26,498 nucleotides of DNA from Acidobacteriota bacterium (GTDB lineage Bacteria > Acidobacteriota > HRBIN11). This document shows positions 1-7,513 of this stretch, piece by piece (positions within the stretch are counted from its first letter, which is position 1; each line of letters begins with the position of its first letter). Location: the NCBI GenBank assembly GCA_030550225.1, contig JAUQPV010000007.1, forward strand, positions 1 through 26,498, read 5' to 3'. The translations under genes and the position numbers were made by a program. A model generated the notes under the pieces. It was given only the letters and a program-made list of their open reading frames with translations, had not been told where the DNA came from and did not search any database.

Positions 1-255
1 GTACCTCGAATCTTTGAAATAGATTCTTGGCAGCAAAGGCGCCCAGCGCTATAACGACTTTAGGTTTAATTGAATTAATATGCCTGAATTAGAACATTAG
101 CTTAGAACATTAGCTATGTAGACGTCTTCCCTTCTAAGATCAATGGCTGCAAGCATTTTAGTCCGCAATTGTCCAGCTCTACCTACGAATGGCTCCCCTT
201 GTTCGTCCCCGTCTGCGCCTGGTGCTTCCCCAACAAGTAGGACGGCCAGCAAAAG
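1..255 (-). pseudogene. Broken family-4 uracil-DNA glycosylase (remnant, continues off the window)
   Basis: Read on the minus strand, the stretch from about 250 to 100 encodes the family-4 UDG motif around GEAPGADGDEQGEPFVGRAG and ends YIANVLS followed by a stop. After a frame change, positions about 77 to 1 encode INSIKPKVVIALGAFAAKNL, which matches the later conserved block of the same family (IxPKVxVALGxxAA). The part that normally lies between them, carrying the KCRPPGNR segment and iron-sulfur cysteines, is missing. The amino-terminal part, with the other cluster cysteines, is replaced by a period-7 repeat array. A 13-bp tandem duplication (89-101 and 102-114) sits at the internal break and creates the stop. 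The fragment is noticeably more AT-rich than its surroundings. The enzyme would remove uracil from DNA; this copy cannot. Family recognition is strong, and the exact ends are uncertain. Confidence 0.82.
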
Positions 256-293
256 GCAGAGGGCAAAGGGCATAGAGCATAGGGGCAAAGAGG
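249..293. repeat. Period-7 array, GCAAAGG family
   Basis: Successive words gcagagg, gcaaagg, gcataga, gcatagg step by exactly 7 nt. The array replaces the 5' part of the UDG remnant. The same word family recurs at 11978-12030, 12056-12089, 17375-17424, 19047-19083 and 21838-21873. Confidence 0.8.
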
Positions 294-360
294 GCCGGCA
301 CCGACATAACGGCCGGTTGTCTAAGGATGACATCGCCATCACTGGCGGCTCTCTGAGGTT

Positions 361-625
361 GACGCCGGCATCACTGCCGGCGTTCGGATGGGATGGACGC
401 CGCCGTTACCGGCGGCGCCGGGACAGGGGGACACCGGCATGACGGCCGGTGTTCCGAAGGTATGGAGGCCGATACGTCAGGGTGGACACCGGCAGGACTG
501 GCGGCGTTCCGAATCCTCGATCCCCCACCGGCCCATCTGCAGGACGGGCGGCGCCGGGACAGGGGGACACCGGCAGGACGGCCGGTGTCCGTCGATCCCA
601 ACGCCAGCAGGGATGCTGGCGTCTA
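361..625. repeat. Array of GC-rich hairpin repeats (ACACCGGCA/TGCCGGTGT family)
   Basis: Repeated short palindromes of the form GACGCCGGCA-n-TGCCGGCGT, GACGCCGCCG-n-CGGCGGCG and ACACCGGCA-tgac-GGCCGGTGT are separated by about 10-25 nt. The stretch 387-511 is closely similar to 15950-16083, including the non-palindromic linker (AAGGTATGGAG...CCGATACGTC), so the duplicated unit is larger than one hairpin. Short open frames across it are by-products of the repeats. The remaining DNA to the next gene holds only the items at 674-704 and 875-922; I see nothing recognisable at 705-874. Confidence 0.85.
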
Positions 626-673
626 TCGACTATGGGGGGATCATCCCTGACTTATCCTTAACTTGATGCGCAT

Positions 674-704
674 GGGGCAGGCCTGGTGCCTGCCTATTCG
701 GGGC
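674..704. repeat. GGCAGGC hairpin repeat
   Basis: GGCAGGC at 676-682 pairs with GCCTGCC at 688-694 across a 5-nt loop. Related hairpins occur at 14100-14142, 25448-25480 and, inside a gene, 2501-2529. Confidence 0.6.
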
Positions 705-874
705 GATCTCGAGGGTGGGTGACTGTTCCAAAAGTGGTGGATAGGAGAACGGAAGAACTCATCCTGATGGGCTGGGCCCCTGCCTGGGTCCGAATCACCG
801 GCCAAACTGCTGGAGTCCTGGAGGCCCGACCGGTCTGCCACCAAAAAATGAAACAGTTACTGCCCTTGCTTGTG

Positions 875-922
875 TCCCGTATCCTGCGTTTTGTATCCTG
901 TACCATTCGTCCCGTATCTTGC
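875..922. repeat. Period-7 array, GATGCGG family (reverse orientation)
   Basis: Words cccgtat, cctgcgt, tttgtat, cctgtac, then cccgtat, cttgcgc follow at about 7-nt steps with one slip. The array lies directly upstream of the ribosome-binding site of the next gene, so the open frame reading through it is not taken as coding. Confidence 0.7.
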
Positions 923-952
923 GCCCCTTTGCTTCTGGGGGAGGGCGGCGTC

Positions 953-3900
953 ATGAGGAGGCGGGTCGATCCATTGGGGATGCTCGGGTGGGGCCTGGTC
1001 GTCGGCCTCTTGGGGTTTACGATGTTCCGGTGGGGCGGGACGCTTCCGCCGGAACGGCTCGTCCTGCACGTCGGGGCGGGCCTCCTCTTTCTGGTGACGG
1101 TCCTGACGAGGCCCTGGGCGTGTCTCCCGGCGAACCGCCTGCCGCTTCGGGCGTGGGTCGGCCTGGCCGGGTTCTTCGGGCTCGGCCTCCTGACATTGGT
1201 GCCTCTTCCGATGAACCTCTTACGGGGCGTGGCCCCCGAGACGGCCCGGGTCTGGGAGCGAGCCCAGCCCGAAGTCTTCCGTTCCATGCTCGACGGGATT
1301 CCCCAGGGAGATGCGGTCCGGGCCCTATTACCGCCGGAATGGGCCGACCGGCCGCGCCGTCCGATTTCGCTTTGGCCGGAGGGGACGTGGCATGACCTGA
1401 TGGACTGGGCCGCCTGCGGGGCCGTCGCCTTCGCCGTGGCGTATACCTGGCGGCGTCGGACCCTCATCGGATGGACCCTCGGGGCCATCATCGTCCTGGC
1501 CGTATTCCAAGCCCTGTACGGACTTTTCGGATACTGGACGGGGCACTTGCCGTGGCCGGCCGCCGAACGGGCGACCGTCGACCGAGCGTCAGGCTCGTTC
1601 TACAACGCGAACCACTACGTGGACTTCCTGGGGCTGAGCCTACCGGTGGCCATCGCCGTGTGGCTCGGCTGGTGGGGGGAGCTTCGTCGGCGGCTTCCTC
1701 GGAACTTCTGGGGGCGCGTGCGGGTCGTCCTGAACACGGCGGGCGGCCTCTTTCCGGTCCTGACCCTGGGGGTCCTGGCCATCATGTTGGGAATTGGCTT
1801 TTCCCGGTCCCGGGGCGGCGTCAGTGCGACGCTCTTGGTCCTGGCCGGGATGCTCCTCTTGGGAACGCCCCGGGGGTCGAATCGACGGCCGGCGGCAGGC
1901 CTGGCTTCTCCGACGGGTAGCGGCCGCCGCCGGTGGGTCCGGCCGTTGATCGTCCTGCTCCTTCTCGGCTTAGCCCTCTTCCTGTGGGTCGGGCCTCGGC
2001 CGATTCTCGAACGGCTGGCGCTGATTCCCCAGGAACTCGAACTGGAGCCGGGTCGCCGTTTGGGGGCATGGCGGGACACGCTCCGGCTCATCGGGCGGTT
2101 CCCGGTCTGGGGGACGGGCCTGGGGACTTTCGGGGAGGCCTTCTATTCGGTCCAGTCGTTTTATTCCAACGGTCGGTGGAACGCCGCTCATAACGAACTT
2201 CTCCAGTGGGTCAGCGATACGGGCCTCGTCGGGCTGGCGGCCCTGGCCGTGTGGCTGACGGCCCTGGTCCGGTGGTTCCGACGGACGCCCATGGAGAGCG
2301 GCACGCTGGGCCTCTGGGCGTGGGGCTGTCGGATGGGCCTGGCGTACTTTGTCCTCGATAGCATGTTCGACCTGAACCTGCGGATTCCGACGAATGTCCT
2401 GCTGGCGATGGTCCTTCTGGGCCTGATGGTCGCCATGCGGCATGTGGATATGAACCGGCGGGCTGGGGTAGGGGGTGACATCGGGGTAGCGGGAAACGCC
2501 GGAGGGACAGGTTTGAAACCTGCCCCTCCGGGGTCGGAGCGGCGGGGAACATGGCGGGTCGTCCTGGCCGGCGGGGTCGGGGTCGTCCTGGTGGGGGCCT
2601 TCCTCGTGCAGTCGGTCCGGCTGTATGCCGTCGATCGGGTCGAGGAAGACCTCTACCGGGCCGTCCGGCAGGGGACGGCGGCCCCGACGGAGGGGCTTCG
2701 CCGGGCCTGGATGCTTCTGGCCGCCGGGCGGGGGACGTCCCGGCTGTATCAATATCTCGGCGTGCTGGAAACGCCGACGGACCCGTCCGTCGAGAACACA
2801 GTCCCGGCGGTCGCCGCCTACCTGATGGCTTCGGTGGCGAACCCCCAGGACTACGTGAGCCGTCGGAACCTGGCCGACCTCCTGTGGCGAACGGGCGCCC
2901 CGTCCCGGTGGCCCGAGCGACTCTGGCGGGACGCCCTGGCCATCCTCCCTTCGGAGGCGCCCCTTTGGTACGAATTGGGCCTCTTTTACTGGGTCTGGGG
3001 CCGCATCGACGAGGCCCTTGGGGCCTTCCGGGAGGCCGTCCGCTGGGACCCGGGCCTGGCGCCTCGGGCATACGGCCATCTCATCCGACTGGGCCGGCCT
3101 GAACTTCTGGAGGGAATCACGCCGCCGGACCTGCGGCCGGGGCTGGCGGAGTTCTTGATCAGGCGGGGTTTTCCTGAAGCGGCCCGGTCCGTCCTGCAGG
3201 CCGTCTTAGACGAGGGGAATCCGGAGGTCCTCCGGAAGGCTCTACCGTTGGCGGCGAGTCATCCCGAGATAGGCCTGACGGAGGCGTTCCTTGAGCGCCT
3301 GCGAGACCGTCGGAGTCGGGATCCCGACCTGATTTATTGGGACCTCGTCGGGCGGATCCGGGCCGGTCAGTGGGAGGGTCTGGACGTCGTCGTCCGGGAG
3401 GCCCTCCAGGTGGCCGACCGGACGTACGGCCGGGGCGACCGGGCGAGCCGGGACTTCCGGAATCGGCTGGCCCGGCTTCTGACCGACGCCGGCCTCCGGG
3501 GGACGGCCCAGACGATTTACATGGAAATCCTGACGCAGGACCCTTCCTACGGGGCCGCCTATCAGGGCCTGGGCCAGCTGGCGTTGCAGGAAGGGGACCT
3601 GCAGAAAGCCTTCGAGTGGTTCCGGCAGGCACCGGAGGACGATGCCGCCCGGACGGCTCTCTTCCAAGTCGGCATGCGGGCGTTCGAGACCGGCCAGACG
3701 GGCCTGGCCGAACAGGTCTTCGAGTTCATGTTCGGCCGGTGGGCCTACCGGGCGACGGGCGCTTACGGCCTGGCCCGGCTATATGAGCGGACGGGTCGGT
3801 CGGCCGAAGCCCTCGAGATGGCCCGGCAGGCGTGGGCCATGCGTCCCGACGACGTCGCCGCGGCCCTTTTGGTGGCCCGCTTGGAGTACCGGTTCGGCGA

Positions 3901-4075
3901 CCGTCTGCGGGCCGTCCAGGCGTGGGAGCAAGTCCTGGAGCGAGACCCCCGTTCGGTCGAGGCCTATGAGGGTCTCGTCGAGTACTACCGTTCGCAGGGC
4001 CTGGCGACCGTGGCCGACGACCTGTGCCGCCGGGCGCGGGCCCAGGGCCTTCAGGTCCCTACGTGTGGGACGTGA
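953..4075 (+). CDS. Wzy/O-antigen-ligase-like membrane protein with C-terminal TPR repeats
   Basis: A 1,040-residue protein. The first ~500 residues carry many hydrophobic membrane segments and the pattern of the O-antigen ligase/polymerase family: FYNANHYVDFLGL near residue 215, the FSRSRGG segment near 285, and HNELLQWVSDTGLVGL near 412, typical of the periplasmic loop that binds glycan. After a short Gly/Pro linker and one more membrane segment (about 530-555), the rest is tetratricopeptide-like helical repeats, for example around ALWYELGLFYWVWGRIDEAL and the last ~100 residues. The fused layout (ligase plus soluble TPRs) is common in large bacterial Wzy-type proteins. The predicted role is polymerising or transferring a surface glycan in the inner membrane; the substrate is unknown. 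The ATG at 953 is chosen because GGGGGAGG (937-944) sits 8 nt ahead and the upstream frame is repeat DNA. Confidence 0.85.
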   Translation: MRRRVDPLGMLGWGLVVGLLGFTMFRWGGTLPPERLVLHVGAGLLFLVTVLTRPWACLPANRLPLRAWVGLAGFFGLGLLTLVPLPMNLLRGVAPETARVWERAQPEVFRSMLDGIPQGDAVRALLPPEWADRPRRPISLWPEGTWHDLMDWAACGAVAFAVAYTWRRRTLIGWTLGAIIVLAVFQALYGLFGYWTGHLPWPAAERATVDRASGSFYNANHYVDFLGLSLPVAIAVWLGWWGELRRRLPRNFWGRVRVVLNTAGGLFPVLTLGVLAIMLGIGFSRSRGGVSATLLVLAGMLLLGTPRGSNRRPAAGLASPTGSGRRRWVRPLIVLLLLGLALFLWVGPRPILERLALIPQELELEPGRRLGAWRDTLRLIGRFPVWGTGLGTFGEAFYSVQSFYSNGRWNAAHNELLQWVSDTGLVGLAALAVWLTALVRWFRRTPMESGTLGLWAWGCRMGLAYFVLDSMFDLNLRIPTNVLLAMVLLGLMVAMRHVDMNRRAGVGGDIGVAGNAGGTGLKPAPPGSERRGTWRVVLAGGVGVVLVGAFLVQSVRLYAVDRVEEDLYRAVRQGTAAPTEGLRRAWMLLAAGRGTSRLYQYLGVLETPTDPSVENTVPAVAAYLMASVANPQDYVSRRNLADLLWRTGAPSRWPERLWRDALAILPSEAPLWYELGLFYWVWGRIDEALGAFREAVRWDPGLAPRAYGHLIRLGRPELLEGITPPDLRPGLAEFLIRRGFPEAARSVLQAVLDEGNPEVLRKALPLAASHPEIGLTEAFLERLRDRRSRDPDLIYWDLVGRIRAGQWEGLDVVVREALQVADRTYGRGDRASRDFRNRLARLLTDAGLRGTAQTIYMEILTQDPSYGAAYQGLGQLALQEGDLQKAFEWFRQAPEDDAARTALFQVGMRAFETGQTGLAEQVFEFMFGRWAYRATGAYGLARLYERTGRSAEALEMARQAWAMRPDDVAAALLVARLEYRFGDRLRAVQAWEQVLERDPRSVEAYEGLVEYYRSQGLATVADDLCRRARAQGLQVPTCGT
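2501..2529. repeat. Perfect 14-bp-arm hairpin repeat inside the wzy-like gene
   Basis: GGAGGGACAGGTTT and AAACCTGCCCCTCC form a near-perfect palindrome (one mismatch) around a single G. It resembles the intergenic GGGGCAGG hairpins of this window but lies in frame within the Gly/Pro linker between the ligase part and the TPR part. Confidence 0.75.
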
Positions 4076-4155
4076 CGGCCTCCGGCCTGCTTTCTATCCG
4101 TTCCCCGGGCGCCTCGGCGGGGTCTTTCTGAGAGACGCAAGCCACGTAGCGGGCC

Positions 4156-4161
4156 TATAAT
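4156..4161 (+). promoter_or_regulatory. Possible -10 box (TATAAT) without a clear -35
   Basis: TATAAT stands in an AT-rich patch in otherwise GC-rich DNA, 80 nt after the wzy-like gene. No TTGACA-like box is found 16-18 nt upstream. It could drive transcription toward the Uma2 gene, but the terminator-like element at 4205-4466 lies between. Confidence 0.25.
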
Positions 4162-4204
4162 ATACACAAGTGAAATATAGGATGAGGGGACGGAGGCAGG
4201 ACTC

Positions 4205-4466
4205 GCTGTTCGGCTCGTGAGCATGGCGTCAGGACAGCCTTTCCCATCGCTTGGGAAACACGATTTTTCAAGTTTCGTGACGACGTGACGGCATAACGAC
4301 GTGACGAGGCCGATCCCGGGCCGTTCGCCCCGGCGACGGCTTCTTTCTAAACTCCGTCACCTCGTCACGACGTGACGGCGTCACGATACTTGAAAAACCG
4401 TCTTCCCCGAAGGGTCGGAAAAGCCGAATCCATGCGGGTTTGTATGAACCGAACGGCTATGGTAAG
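4205..4466. repeat. Composite inverted element 1 with terminator-like arms and period-8 core
   Basis: The left arm (about 4207-4272, ending CACGATTTTTCAAG) is imperfectly inverted at 4385-4465 (starting CTTGAAAAACCG, ending ACCGAACGGCT). Each arm contains a short stem followed by a T-run when read toward the centre, for example TTTCCC/GGGAAA then cacgaTTTTT on the plus strand. The core holds period-8 arrays of GTCACGAC words facing each other (4277-4309 and 4357-4387). The same arms occur at 9270-9462 and 18237-18474 around different cores. The gap 4076-4514 holds nothing else except the possible -10 box. Confidence 0.75.
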
Positions 4467-4514
4467 TGAGTACTCCAATTTTTTCATGGATGGGGACCCT
4501 CAGGAGGGCAACCC

Positions 4515-5111
4515 ATGAAGGGGACCTCAAGCAAGGCCCGAGTGAAGATGGCACCGGTGGCGGAGCTCTTCCCACCTCAGGGGGAGTGGGGCGAGGAGGA
4601 CTACTTCTCCCTGCCTGATACCAATCGCTATGTGGAACTCTCCGATGGGAGGCTGGTCATGCCGCCCCATCCGACCTATAGCCATCAAGACGCCTTGAAA
4701 CGCTTGTTCTTACAGATGCATGCCTTCGTCGAGGCGCATCAGCTCGGAGTCGTCCAAATCGCTCCCCTGCCGGTGCGGCTGTGGCCGGGCAAGATTCGGG
4801 AGCCGGACATCTTCTTCATCGCGAAGGAGCACGCCGACCGTATCGGCGAGCAAGTCTGCGGTGTGCCCGACCTCGTCGTGGAGGTCACTTCGCCCTCGAC
4901 GCTGAAGGCGGACCGGATGGAGAAGTTTCACGAGTACGCTCGGGCCGGGGTGCGCGAGTACTGGCTGGTCGACCCCCAAGCGCGTACGATTGAGGTATAC
5001 ACGTTGCAACAAGGGGCCTATCTGCTACGGGGCAAGTGGGGGACGGGCGAGACGGCCTCTTCCGAGTTATTGTCGGGCTTCACAGTCCGGGTGGATGAGA
5101 TCATGGGATGA
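4515..5111 (+). CDS. Uma2-family (DUF820) putative PD-(D/E)XK nuclease
   Basis: A 198-residue protein with the full family pattern: YVELSDGRLVM with Glu41, REPDIFF with Asp98, LVVEVTSPST with Glu123, then Lys137 and the hallmark YARAGVREYWLVDPQARTIEVY. These residues fit the restriction-endonuclease-like fold, and the length is normal for the family. The biological role of the family is not established; members often occur in many copies in cyanobacteria, Chloroflexi and thermophiles. The ATG at 4515 has AGGAGGG (4502-4508) 6 nt ahead; an in-frame ATG at 4548 is the alternative. It stands alone between a composite repeat and tRNA-Leu, with no partner gene that suggests a target. Confidence 0.88.
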   Translation: MKGTSSKARVKMAPVAELFPPQGEWGEEDYFSLPDTNRYVELSDGRLVMPPHPTYSHQDALKRLFLQMHAFVEAHQLGVVQIAPLPVRLWPGKIREPDIFFIAKEHADRIGEQVCGVPDLVVEVTSPSTLKADRMEKFHEYARAGVREYWLVDPQARTIEVYTLQQGAYLLRGKWGTGETASSELLSGFTVRVDEIMG

Positions 5112-5161
5112 TAGGGTGGGGGCGGGGGATAAAGTCCATGCCTATACATCATAGCAACACG

Positions 5162-5246
5162 GCCGGGGTGGTGGAACGGTAGACACTGGGGACTTAAAAT
5201 CCCCTGGGCGGTGACGCCCGTGCGGGTTCGAGTCCCGCCCCCGGCA
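5162..5246 (+). tRNA. tRNA-Leu (anticodon UAA)
   Basis: The acceptor stem GCCGGGG (5162-5168) pairs with CCCCGGC (5239-5245), followed by discriminator A. The anticodon arm ggggact-TAA-aatcccc gives UAA. A long variable arm (gggcggtgacgccc) marks a class II tRNA, and the T arm contains GGTTCGAGTCC. CCA is not encoded. Its 3' half is repeated at 5792-5862. Confidence 0.95.
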
Positions 5247-5260
5247 CCCCTTGAGGTGTC
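5191..5260 (+). repeat. Direct repeat, left copy (tRNA-Leu 3' half): possible attachment site
   Basis: From the anticodon loop (gacttaaaat) through the tRNA 3' end and on to ttgaggtgtc, this stretch recurs at 5792-5862 with one extra C as the only difference. The first 60 nt are identical. The ribosome-binding site of hicB lies in the last part of the repeat. Confidence 0.9.
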
Positions 5261-5265
5261 GCCTG

Positions 5266-5550
5266 ATGGAATTGCTCACTTATACGGTCGTATTGGAACG
5301 AAATGAGGACGGAGGTTACACGGTCACCGTCCCTGCGCTGAAAGGTTGTGTGACTCAGGGCCATACCATCGTTGAGGCTCTCGACCGTGCGACGGAGGCC
5401 ATCGCAGGCCATGTAGAAGCCCTGGTCGCTTTAGGTAGGCCGATCCCGCCGGACTGTAGTTCAGTTCACCTGGATGTGAAACATTTAAGGGAGGCCCTGA
5501 TCTTCAAGGTTACCGTGCGACTGGAGACCGCTTTCCAAGGGCGAGGATGA
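5266..5550 (+). CDS. hicB: HicB-family antitoxin
   Basis: A 94-residue protein beginning MELLTYTVVLERNEDGGYTV and continuing TVPALKGCVTQGHT, then EALDRATEAIAGHVEAL. This is the partial RNase-H-like fold of HicB antitoxins (HicB_lk), which bind and block HicA. The C-terminal ~25 residues may hold the DNA-binding part, but I do not recognise a clear motif. The ATG at 5266 is preferred over the upstream TTG at 5251 because GAGGTG lies about 8 nt ahead. It starts only 20 nt after tRNA-Leu and is followed 3 nt later by hicA, so the two are co-translated. The order is antitoxin first. The pair is enclosed by the duplicated tRNA half. Confidence 0.9.
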   Translation: MELLTYTVVLERNEDGGYTVTVPALKGCVTQGHTIVEALDRATEAIAGHVEALVALGRPIPPDCSSVHLDVKHLREALIFKVTVRLETAFQGRG

Positions 5551-5553
5551 GGT

Positions 5554-5781
5554 TTGTCGAAGCTCCCCCGGGTAACGGGACGGCAGGTGGTAGCCGCCTT
5601 AAAGCGACTGGGTTTTAAGGAAATACGTCAGCGTGGCAGTCATTGTACATTGGCTCATCCGAGGACAGGCGCTATATGTACAGTTCCGGTTCACGCGGGC
5701 GAAACCCTTGCACCGAAAACGCTCAAAAGCATTCTTAGACAGGCGGGCATCCGCTTGGAAGAGTTTCGACGAATATTATAA
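5554..5781 (+). CDS. hicA: HicA-family mRNA interferase toxin
   Basis: A 75-residue protein with the double-stranded-RNA-binding-like HicA fold: KLPRVTGRQVVAALKRLGF, then RQRGSHCTLAHP with catalytic His30 in the GSH motif, then VPVHAGETLAPKTLKSILRQAGI. HicA cleaves mRNA and blocks translation until HicB binds it. The start is TTG at 5554, with GAGG at 5543-5546 ahead of it and overlapping the hicB stop region. The length is normal and the active-site His is present, so the toxin looks intact. Confidence 0.92.
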   Translation: MSKLPRVTGRQVVAALKRLGFKEIRQRGSHCTLAHPRTGAICTVPVHAGETLAPKTLKSILRQAGIRLEEFRRIL

Positions 5782-5791
5782 ACACTATGTA

Positions 5792-5862
5792 GACTTAAAA
5801 TCCCCTGGGCGGTGACGCCCGTGCGGGTTCGAGTCCCGCCCCCGGCACCCCCTTGAGGTGTC
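5792..5862 (+). repeat. Direct repeat, right copy: orphan 3' half of tRNA-Leu
   Basis: It contains the anticodon loop, variable arm, T arm and acceptor 3' strand of tRNA-Leu but no D arm or 5' acceptor strand, so it cannot be a tRNA. It lies 10 nt after the hicA stop. The repeat-to-repeat distance is 601 bp, enclosing only hicB and hicA. Confidence 0.9.
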
Positions 5863-6013
5863 AAGCAAAGGGCATAGGGCGATGTGGGTCGACACGCTGG
5901 GGTGGACGCCAGCAGTCATGCGGGCGTTCTGACAGGACCGGCACCCTGCGGTCGGCACCGGGAGGCGCTCGGGCCCGATCGGCCCGATCATGGATGGATA
6001 CGGAGGAAGCACC

Positions 6014-7180
6014 ATGAAGGATTATTACGCCATCCTGGGTGTGTCCCGGAACGCTACGGAGGAGGAGATCAAGAAGGCCTACCGCCGATTGGCCCTCCAG
6101 TATCATCCGGACCGGAACCCCGGCAACAAGGAGGCCGAGGAGAAATTCAAGGAGATTACGGAGGCTTACTCGGTCCTGATCGATAAGGAGAAGCGGGCCA
6201 TCTATGACCGTTCCGGTGTCGAGGGCCTCCGCCAGCACGTCGGCGGCGACCCGGGCCGGTACTGGAATCCCGAGATCTTCCGGGACTTCGAGGACATCTT
6301 CCGCTGGTTCATGAACGGCGGGTGGGAGCGTATCTTCCACTTCAGCTGGCCCTGGGGCTGGGAGTCCTCCTGGACGGGCCCTCGGGCCGACGCTGTCCCG
6401 GGCGAAGACCTCCAGTATACGCTGGAAATCAGTCTGGAAGACGCTTACCGTGGTAAGACGGTCTCCCTGAAAGTCCCGAAGCGAGTCGTCTGTCCGCACT
6501 GTCGAGGCACGGGGACCGAAGGCCGCTATCGGGAGCAGACGTGTCCTGTCTGTCAGGGCACGGGCATGATGCAAGCCCAGCGAGGCTTTCTCTTCATCCG
6601 CCAGACCTGCTCTCGGTGTGGGGGTCGCGGTCGGGTCCTCGCCAATCCGTGTGGCCACTGTCATGGTGAGGGCCGCGTGGCCGACACCCAAACCGTCGAG
6701 GTCCATATCCCGCCGGGCGTAGACACCGGCATGCAGGTCCGCCTGCGTGGCGAGGGCGATGCGGGCATCCGCGGGGGTCCGCCCGGCGACCTGTACATCC
6801 TCATCAAGGTTCAGGAGCACCCCGTTTTCCGACGGCAGGGGGATGACCTGTACGTGGAACAGCCGATTAGCGTCTTTCAGGCTCTCGTCGGGGACGAGGT
6901 CGAGATCCCGACCCTGGACGGTTCGAAGGAGACCCTCCGTATCGAGCCCGGCACCCAGCCCGGTACGATCATCCAGGTGCCCGGCCGGGGCATGCCCCGG
7001 GTCCAGGGGAGCGGCCACGGTGACCTGTACGTCCAGGTGAAGGTCGTCGTCCCCGCCCAGATCGATGAGGAAGACCGGGCCGTCCTGGAGAAGATGGCCC
7101 GCAAGTACCACCCCGACATCGCGCCCCAGCAGAGACGGATGTTCCGCCGGATGCGAGACTTCTTCGGGGGGAGCCACTGA
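6014..7180 (+). CDS. dnaJ: Chaperone DnaJ (Hsp40, type I)
   Basis: A 388-residue co-chaperone of DnaK. The J domain is at the N-terminus (DYYAILGVSRNATEEEIKKA) with HPD at residues 31-33. Four CxxCxGxG zinc motifs start at Cys160, Cys177, Cys199 and Cys213, followed by the two beta-rich substrate domains and a short C-terminal helix. The linker between the J domain and the zinc region (about 75-130) is not the usual Gly/Phe stretch; it is rich in Trp and Phe (RYW, RWF, GGW, SWPWGW, SSW). A second YHPD occurs near residue 360. The ATG at 6014 is chosen because the J domain begins there and GGAGG (6002-6006) sits 7 nt ahead. No dnaK or grpE is seen nearby. Confidence 0.95.
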   Translation: MKDYYAILGVSRNATEEEIKKAYRRLALQYHPDRNPGNKEAEEKFKEITEAYSVLIDKEKRAIYDRSGVEGLRQHVGGDPGRYWNPEIFRDFEDIFRWFMNGGWERIFHFSWPWGWESSWTGPRADAVPGEDLQYTLEISLEDAYRGKTVSLKVPKRVVCPHCRGTGTEGRYREQTCPVCQGTGMMQAQRGFLFIRQTCSRCGGRGRVLANPCGHCHGEGRVADTQTVEVHIPPGVDTGMQVRLRGEGDAGIRGGPPGDLYILIKVQEHPVFRRQGDDLYVEQPISVFQALVGDEVEIPTLDGSKETLRIEPGTQPGTIIQVPGRGMPRVQGSGHGDLYVQVKVVVPAQIDEEDRAVLEKMARKYHPDIAPQQRRMFRRMRDFFGGSH

Positions 7181-7513
7181 GGCGGGATGCGGGATGGGAT
7201 TGCGGGTCACGAATCTGAGTCCCCTTTCGTTGGGCGCAGAGGATCGAGGGCCGGCTGTGGGGGACTGTTTCTGGGTATCTTGATGCCGGGACGACCCTTG
7301 GCGTTCTGGGTTTCGGACGTTGCCATGCGTGGTGATGTCCTGGCCCCTGGGGAGAGGCCGGGTGAAGGGGAAACTATCCAGGCCTTATGCTTCCTGCTCT
7401 ATTCGAAACAATCGGGTTGGCATCCCGCTTCCCGTATCTCACATCTTTTCCCAATTCCCAATTCGCAATTCCCAATTCGCAATCCCATCCTGCATCTTGT
7501 ATCTCGCATTCCT
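7181..7513. repeat. Gap with period-7 arrays before the lipoprotein gene
   Basis: Just after dnaJ, gcgggat/gcgggat/gggattg words (about 7182-7206) start a short array. From 7423 to 7513 a longer array runs cccgtat, ctcacat, then caattcc/caattcg words, then atcctgc, atcttgt, atctcgc, keeping a 7-nt step while switching word family. The last part overlaps the likely start and signal peptide of the next gene. Nothing recognisable is seen at 7207-7422. Confidence 0.75.

Noticed and set aside
686..952. N-terminal extension of the wzy-like gene
   Set aside because: It runs through a period-7 array, and a good ribosome-binding site is found at the ATG 953.
4205..4466. Composite inverted element as a standard MITE
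   Set aside because: I could not find target-site duplications or a partner transposase; the arms look more like terminators.
5792..5862. Second tRNA-Leu
   Set aside because: Only the 3' half is present; the 5' acceptor strand and D arm are missing.
7081..7110. Second YHPD motif near the DnaJ C-terminus as a second J domain
   Set aside because: Only four residues match; the surrounding helices of a J domain are absent.
5861..7210. Long minus-strand open frame opposite dnaJ (449 codons)
   Set aside because: It is a shadow of GC-rich codon use in a clear dnaJ; it resembles no family.
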